A stretch of 9,071 nucleotides of DNA from assembly GCA_031257955.1 (NCBI GenBank), contig JAIRNQ010000303.1:1-9071 (forward strand). The letters run 5' to 3'. Within the stretch, counting starts at the first letter, position 1, and each line of letters starts with the position of its first letter. The stretch comes from Deltaproteobacteria bacterium (lineage in GTDB: Bacteria; Desulfobacterota; Desulfarculia; Adiutricales; Adiutricaceae). A model generated the notes under the pieces. The model did no database searches and was not told where the DNA came from. It worked only from the letters and a program-made list of their open reading frames with translations. Below are positions 4,749 through 9,071 of this stretch, piece after piece. The translations under genes and the position numbers were made by a program.

Positions 4749-7427
4749 ATGATCAAAAGAACCCTTGTCAAAATCGCCTTCCTGGTAGCCATAGCCATGG
4801 CCCTCCAGGCACCCCAGGCTTTGGCCCAATCGGGGCAGAAGGTGGCGGTATCGCCTTACCGGCTCTTCGGCGTGACCGGGGCCCAGCTCGAGCAGCTGGA
4901 CAACCTTAGCCGCGGATTACTGGAAGTGACCGTCAACGCCCTGAACACCCAGGGCTTCGTGCCACTGAGTTTACCCAGCCAGACGCTGAACATGAGCGAT
5001 CAGGCCATATCCGCCTCGGCCAAGCAGCTGGGGGCCGATTTTCTGCTGTTGCCAAGCCTGACCAGATCCAGCTCTGGCTACTTCACGCTCTCGGCCGAAC
5101 TGCGGCCCCTTTCCCCGGGGCTAAAGGGTAGCGGCAACATGTCGGCCCAGGCCAACACGCCCGAGAACCTGCCGGTGGCCGCCGAACGTATCGTGTTGAT
5201 GGCCACCGACCACCTCTTCGGCGGTGGGGCCAGGGTGGCCTCGGTTCAGATTGTCGGTAGCGCCATGGTCGATAACCAAGCCATTCTCAACTCCCTGCGA
5301 GTGAGGCAAGGCGGCACTTTTAACGAGGCCAAGGCGGCCTCGGACATAAGACGCCTCTATTCGATGGGCTACTTTGAAAACGTTTCGGTGGAAACGACTG
5401 ACGTGGCCGGGGGCAAGGCCGTCCGCTTCATCGTCACCGAGCGTTCACAAATCGGGGCCATCACCTTCCAGGGCAACACCAAATACGATAACGACGATCT
5501 GATGGACGAGGTGGGCATAAAACCCATGGACGTGGCCACCGACCAGCTCTTGACCACGGCCGTCTCCAACCTGACCCGTTTCTATCACGACAAGGGCTAC
5601 CCGATGGTGGCCATCACCTATGAGCTCCAACCGGGCGAGAACAACCGGTCCACCCTGGTCTTCCAAATAAACGAAGGCGGTCGGATGTACATCCGAAACA
5701 TCTCCTTCGAGGGTAACGAGTTCTATTCCGACCGCAAACTGAGGGGCCAGATTCAGAGCAAGACTCGCGGGGCCTTCACCTCTTGGCTCACCGGGAGCGG
5801 CAAGCTCGAGCGGGAAAAGCTGGCCAACGATTCGATGATCCTTGAGCAGTTCTATGCCAAAAACGGCTTTTTGCAAGCCCGGGTCGGCGATCCGGACGTG
5901 AACGTCTCCGAAGACGGAGACGGTTTCGACATAGTTTTTCCGGTCTTCGAGGGCCAACGGTTCATGGTTGGCGAAGTCAAGCTGGACGGGGACCTCTTGG
6001 AAGAGGACGATCCGGTCAAGATGCTAAAGGCTTTGGATCTACCGGACGAGAAATGGTTCAATAACGAAATCCTCCAAAACGACGTTAACAAACTGAAAGA
6101 ATACTACGCCGACAAAGGCTACGCCTACAACGTGGTCGAGCCCCAATACGGGGAGGTGGACGCCGAAGGGCGCTTGTCCGTTAGCATAATGATCATGCCC
6201 AGGAACTTGGTCTACTACAACCGCATCACCATCGTCGGCAACGAAAAGACCAGGGACAAAGTTATCCGCCGCCACCTGGACGTGGCCGAGGGCGATCTGA
6301 CCACCTCGTCGCGAATCAAAAACAGCGAAAACAACCTCATGAGAAGCGGATTCTTTGAGGACATAAACATAGTCACCAGCCCCTCGGACGATCCCGAGGC
6401 CATGGACATGCGGGTCGAGGTTAAGGAAAGGCCGACCGGATCCTTCCAGATCGGTGCCGGCTACAGTAACTACAACGGTATCTTCGGGGTCATGAAGGTC
6501 ACCCAGGATAACCTCTTCGGCTACGGACGCCGCATCGCCATTGAGGCCAACGTCGGCGGCAGCAACAATTATTTCGATTTCTCCTTTACCGATCCGTGGG
6601 TCGGCGATATCCCCCTGATGGTAGGTTTTAACCTTTTCAAATACAGAAGTGAGTATGACTACTACGACAAAGATTCGGTGGGCGGATCCATCCGGGCCGG
6701 CTACCCCATCTTCGAGAAGTTCTACCTGACCGGGACCTACTCCTGGGAGAACATCGATCTCGAAGACCCCGGCTTCGTCACCTCGGCTTATCTGAGAAGC
6801 ATGATGGGTAACACCATCAATAGCACCTTTACCGTATCGCTCATGAGGGATACCCGTAACCACTACTTCCAGCCCACGGCCGGCTCCACGGCCAGGGCCA
6901 GCTACACCATAGCCACCGCCCTTTTGGGCGGCGACACGGCCTTCCATCGCTACGAGTTGGAGTACGCCCACTGGATCCCCATAAAGCCCCTCCCGGGTTG
7001 GTCCCTCATGGGTCACGTGGAGGTTGGCTATATGAACGCCTACAAGGAGGGGGGCCTACCCATCTACGAAAAGTATATGCTGGGCGGCATAAACTCCATC
7101 CGCGGTTATGACTGGTATTCCATCTCTCCCAAGGATCCCCTTACCGGGGAGAGCATCGGCGGCGAAAAGATGCTGGCCCTCAACTTCGAGTTGGCTTTCC
7201 CCCTCCTTCAGGAACAGGGCCTCTTCGGGGTATTATTCTTTGACATGGGCAACGTCTGGCCCGAAAACGTCAATTATTCCTTCGGCGATCTCAAGAGAAG
7301 CTACGGGGCCGGCCTCCGGTACCTTTCTCCCATGGGTCCGCTGCGCATCGAATATGGCCGGGCCATGGATCCGGATCCCGGCGAACCTAACGGTCGTTGG
7401 GAATTCACCATGGGCGCGATGTTCTAA
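4749..7427 (+). CDS. bamA: outer membrane protein assembly factor BamA with extra N-terminal domain
   Basis: BamA is the essential Omp85-family barrel that folds and inserts outer-membrane proteins. A signal peptide (residues 1-26) is cleaved after ALA. Residues about 27-155 form an extra alpha/beta domain (KVAVSPYRLFG, then GADFLLLPSLTRSSSGYF) resembling the TolB N-terminal domain and not one of the POTRAs. Five POTRA domains follow, starting near 163, 233, 311, 403 and 486; several show the hallmark GYFENV, GYPMVAI or GFFEDI strands. The barrel runs from about 562 to 892 and has the conserved loop-6 motif IRGY (Arg785), ending in a terminal Phe (WEFTMGAMF), the usual barrel recognition signal. 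At 892 residues it exceeds the 760-810 of many BamA proteins because of the added domain. GGAG 8 nt upstream supports ATG 4749. tolB follows at 79 bp, whereas relatives often have skp/ompH next. Confidence 0.96.
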   Translation: MIKRTLVKIAFLVAIAMALQAPQALAQSGQKVAVSPYRLFGVTGAQLEQLDNLSRGLLEVTVNALNTQGFVPLSLPSQTLNMSDQAISASAKQLGADFLLLPSLTRSSSGYFTLSAELRPLSPGLKGSGNMSAQANTPENLPVAAERIVLMATDHLFGGGARVASVQIVGSAMVDNQAILNSLRVRQGGTFNEAKAASDIRRLYSMGYFENVSVETTDVAGGKAVRFIVTERSQIGAITFQGNTKYDNDDLMDEVGIKPMDVATDQLLTTAVSNLTRFYHDKGYPMVAITYELQPGENNRSTLVFQINEGGRMYIRNISFEGNEFYSDRKLRGQIQSKTRGAFTSWLTGSGKLEREKLANDSMILEQFYAKNGFLQARVGDPDVNVSEDGDGFDIVFPVFEGQRFMVGEVKLDGDLLEEDDPVKMLKALDLPDEKWFNNEILQNDVNKLKEYYADKGYAYNVVEPQYGEVDAEGRLSVSIMIMPRNLVYYNRITIVGNEKTRDKVIRRHLDVAEGDLTTSSRIKNSENNLMRSGFFEDINIVTSPSDDPEAMDMRVEVKERPTGSFQIGAGYSNYNGIFGVMKVTQDNLFGYGRRIAIEANVGGSNNYFDFSFTDPWVGDIPLMVGFNLFKYRSEYDYYDKDSVGGSIRAGYPIFEKFYLTGTYSWENIDLEDPGFVTSAYLRSMMGNTINSTFTVSLMRDTRNHYFQPTAGSTARASYTIATALLGGDTAFHRYELEYAHWIPIKPLPGWSLMGHVEVGYMNAYKEGGLPIYEKYMLGGINSIRGYDWYSISPKDPLTGESIGGEKMLALNFELAFPLLQEQGLFGVLFFDMGNVWPENVNYSFGDLKRSYGAGLRYLSPMGPLRIEYGRAMDPDPGEPNGRWEFTMGAMF

Positions 7428-7435
7428 AACCCTTG

Positions 7436-7459
7436 CCGCCCAGCCTTTCGGCCGGGCGG
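7436..7459 (+). promoter_or_regulatory. hairpin in the bamA-tolB gap
   Basis: CCGCCC (7436-7441) pairs with GGGCGG (7454-7459). After a single A/C mismatch, GCC (7443-7445) pairs with GGC (7450-7452) around the loop TTTC. It begins 9 nt after the bamA stop. No T-tract follows directly, so full termination is unlikely; it may stabilise the bamA mRNA end or partly reduce read-through into tolB. No promoter is evident in the remaining 47 bp. Confidence 0.4.
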
Positions 7460-7506
7460 AAAACCTTCGGGATCCGGTGAATTTTCCGTTTCCTTTGGGG
7501 GCGTAA

Positions 7507-8925
7507 ATGAGTAAATTCGGCTTTCCCATTAAATTTGGACGCAAAAATGGCCTTCCCCGCCAAGCGGGGCCATCCCGGAACGGTTCTGACGGACGGTTCC
7601 CCAAAGCCCCGGCGGTTATCCTGGGCGGCTTGGCCGCGGCCATGCTCCTGGCCTGCTTGGCCATGGTCCTCCCGAGAGGGGCCGTGGCCCAGCTTACCGA
7701 GTACGATAACCCCAGCGTCCTGATACCGGTGGATCTAAGCGGCACGTATTATCGCTACAACATCGTTATCCCTCCCTTCCAGCCCCTTAGGGCCAACGGT
7801 TCGGTGGATCAAAACGCCCAGACACTCTCCACTAGGCTGGGCAAGAATCTGGACATGACCGGATTTTTTCAGTTGGTCGATCCCCGGGCCTCGCTGGAGG
7901 CAGACCCCCGGGCGGGCCTCTCCAACGCCCCGCCGTTGGACTTCGCGCCCTGGGCCCAGATAGGGGCCAACTTTGTAATTAAGGGCGGAATCCGGGTTTC
8001 CGGCTCCAACATCGCCATGGAGCTTAAGCTCTTCGACGTGGCCCTGGGACAGCAGAGACTGGGCAAGCTCTTCGAGGGCAAGGTTAAAGACGCCCGCAAG
8101 ATGATTAACGTTTTTACCAACCAAGTCATCATGTCTATTACCGGGGAACCCGGCGTCTTCGGATCGAAGATTATTTTCGTGACCGGCGAGAGGGCCGGCC
8201 GCAGCGTCATGATGACCGAGTTGGGGAGCGACGAGGCCGACGGTTTGGCTTCCTCCAAAAACGGTCCGGCCACCCAGCCCACCCTGGGACCCGGCGATGC
8301 CACGGCTTGGACGTTCCGCAACCGTAACCGCTCCGAGCTGGTCGCCAACGGGCGGGTGGTTCATTCCGGGGACACGGTTCTGACCCCGGCCTATATGCCT
8401 AACGGTACCTTGGTGGCCGCCCTATCCGGTCCGGTCAGCACCAACATCACCATCTTCGAGGGACGGTCCAAGCGGTCGATTACCGGCGGCTCAGGCATAG
8501 ACGTCTCCCCGACCTTTTCCCCCGACGGACGGATGGCCTACGTCTCCACCTCGGGCGGTGGTGCCGGCATCTACGTGACCTCGGCCTCGGGCGGGCAAGG
8601 GACAAGGATCTCCCCGGGCGGGACCAGCACCGATCCGGCTTGGTCGCCCAAAGGCGACAAGATCGCCTTTGTCTACCGGGAACGGGACATCTGCTTGGTT
8701 AACCCGGACGGGTCCGGGCTCATTCAGATAACCGGGGGCCAGGGGCAGAACTTCCACCCCAGCTTTTCCCCCGACGGGCGGATGATAGTCTTCTCCTCCA
8801 ACCGGGCCGGTCGCCATCAGCTCTACGTCATGAGCGCCAACGGCGATCGCCAGCAAGTACTTATGCCCGAGTTCCAGGGTTCCATGACCCTCCCGACCTG
8901 GAGCCCGACCATGCCTCCCCAGTAA
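7507..8925 (+). CDS. tolB: Tol-Pal system periplasmic protein TolB
   Basis: TolB is the soluble periplasmic beta-propeller that links Pal with the TolA/Q/R motor. The N-terminal alpha/beta domain shows NIVIPPFQPL (85-94), then GFFQLVD and GANFVIKGGIRVSG. The propeller carries PD40-type blades with FSPDG at 337-341, WSPKG at 379-383, FSPDG at 420-424 and a closing WSP at 465-467. The first two blades (about 255-320) are degenerate, with GPGDATAW and YMPNG in place of the usual motif. The signal region is long: about 32 polar, basic residues precede the hydrophobic core, and cleavage is predicted after AVA (residue 61). ATG 7507 has a G-rich stretch (GGGGG, 7497-7501) in front. It is probably co-transcribed with bamA. 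Length is 472 against about 430 in E. coli, explained mostly by the signal region. pal may follow, but the window ends. Confidence 0.95.
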   Translation: MSKFGFPIKFGRKNGLPRQAGPSRNGSDGRFPKAPAVILGGLAAAMLLACLAMVLPRGAVAQLTEYDNPSVLIPVDLSGTYYRYNIVIPPFQPLRANGSVDQNAQTLSTRLGKNLDMTGFFQLVDPRASLEADPRAGLSNAPPLDFAPWAQIGANFVIKGGIRVSGSNIAMELKLFDVALGQQRLGKLFEGKVKDARKMINVFTNQVIMSITGEPGVFGSKIIFVTGERAGRSVMMTELGSDEADGLASSKNGPATQPTLGPGDATAWTFRNRNRSELVANGRVVHSGDTVLTPAYMPNGTLVAALSGPVSTNITIFEGRSKRSITGGSGIDVSPTFSPDGRMAYVSTSGGGAGIYVTSASGGQGTRISPGGTSTDPAWSPKGDKIAFVYRERDICLVNPDGSGLIQITGGQGQNFHPSFSPDGRMIVFSSNRAGRHQLYVMSANGDRQQVLMPEFQGSMTLPTWSPTMPPQ

Positions 8926-8942
8926 CCCCTCCAATCCCTATG

Positions 8943-8978
8943 GGCCCAGGGGCACCGCCAAAACGGTGCCCCTGGGCC
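8943..8978 (+). terminator. strong 15-bp hairpin after tolB, probable 3' end structure
   Basis: GGCCCAGGGGCACCG (8943-8957) and CGGTGCCCCTGGGCC (8964-8978) form a perfect 15-bp stem with the 6-nt loop CCAAAA, starting 17 nt after the tolB stop. It is followed by AAGG, not a T-tract, so it is not a textbook intrinsic terminator. Pyrimidine-rich DNA comes only after the later hairpin at 9022-9042. It most likely ends or protects the tolB transcript, but it could equally be a REP-like palindromic element. Confidence 0.5.
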
Positions 8979-9042
8979 AAGGTTCCGTAAGCCCAAATCG
9001 GTGCCCCTGGGCCATGGGCCCGGGACGCCAAATCGGCGTCCC
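8943..9042. repeat. 35-bp-spaced repeat of hairpin-forming units
   Basis: The 15-mer CGGTGCCCCTGGGCC occurs at 8964-8978 and again, exactly, at 8999-9013. A third, diverged CGGCGTCCCAGG starts at 9034, so the three 3' arms are spaced by exactly 35 bp. Each follows an A-rich loop, CCAAAA, CCCAAAT or CCAAAT. Units one and three form hairpins (15 bp, and 8 bp at 9022-9029 with 9035-9042). Unit two has lost a matching 5' arm, but its 3' arm could pair with the arm at 8943-8957 instead. This looks like a duplicated palindromic intergenic element. Confidence 0.75.
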
Positions 9043-9071
9043 AGGTCCCTTCCTTCTGCCTTTCGCTTCCA

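Noticed and set aside
6039..7016. 325-codon antisense open frame opposite bamA, and similar antisense frames elsewhere (3512-4033, 5445-5957, 7735-8364)
   Set aside because: These are expected shadows in GC-rich coding DNA. The sense strand encodes unmistakable proteins, and the antisense products lack recognisable domains.
7643..7665. Lipobox-like LLAC in the TolB signal region (Cys50), suggesting a lipoprotein
   Set aside because: Leu at -2 is a poor fit, the residues after Cys are hydrophobic, and a good signal peptidase I site (AVA then Gln) follows. TolB is normally soluble in the periplasm.

Overview
The window reads as a housekeeping, envelope-biogenesis stretch of a GC-rich, diderm (Gram-negative) bacterium. 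The gene order lysS, lolC/E-type permease, lolD, bamA is one I associate with the former Deltaproteobacteria (Desulfobacterota), so I infer a member of that group. The species cannot be named from this window. All real genes lie on the + strand.

Layout. Positions 2-88 hold the acidic C-terminus of an upstream gene. Positions 89-633 hold no convincing gene: they contain a degenerate 22-bp tandem array (229-404), then an AT-rich island with a good sigma70-type promoter (472-500) and a leader of roughly 127 nt. lysS (634-2172) is a complete class II lysyl-tRNA synthetase. After about 97 bp with a GC-rich hairpin come the lipoprotein-release permease (2270-3625) and, overlapping it by 8 nt, its ATPase LolD (3618-4529). 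LolD carries an unusual N-terminal extension of about 79 residues with a 15-bp/pentapeptide repeat. A 219-bp gap holds a perfect 9-bp hairpin, T-tracts and a foldable leader before bamA (4749-7427). BamA has a signal peptide, an extra N-terminal domain, five POTRA domains and the outer-membrane barrel. tolB (7507-8925) follows after 79 bp. The window ends with a strong 15-bp hairpin and a 35-bp-spaced repeat of hairpin-forming units (8943-9042).

How the genes work together. LolC/E and LolD extract lipoproteins from the inner membrane for delivery to the outer membrane. BamA, with lipoprotein partners delivered by Lol, inserts beta-barrel proteins. TolB belongs to the Tol-Pal system that keeps the outer membrane attached during division. 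lysS is probably the promoter-proximal gene of the transcription unit.

No phage, transposon, CRISPR or defence system is visible. The points worth a second look are modest: the TolB-N-like domain on BamA, the repeat-bearing LolD N-terminus, the 22-bp palindrome-bearing array before the lysS promoter, and the hairpin repeat after tolB. I did not find a clear new multi-gene system.
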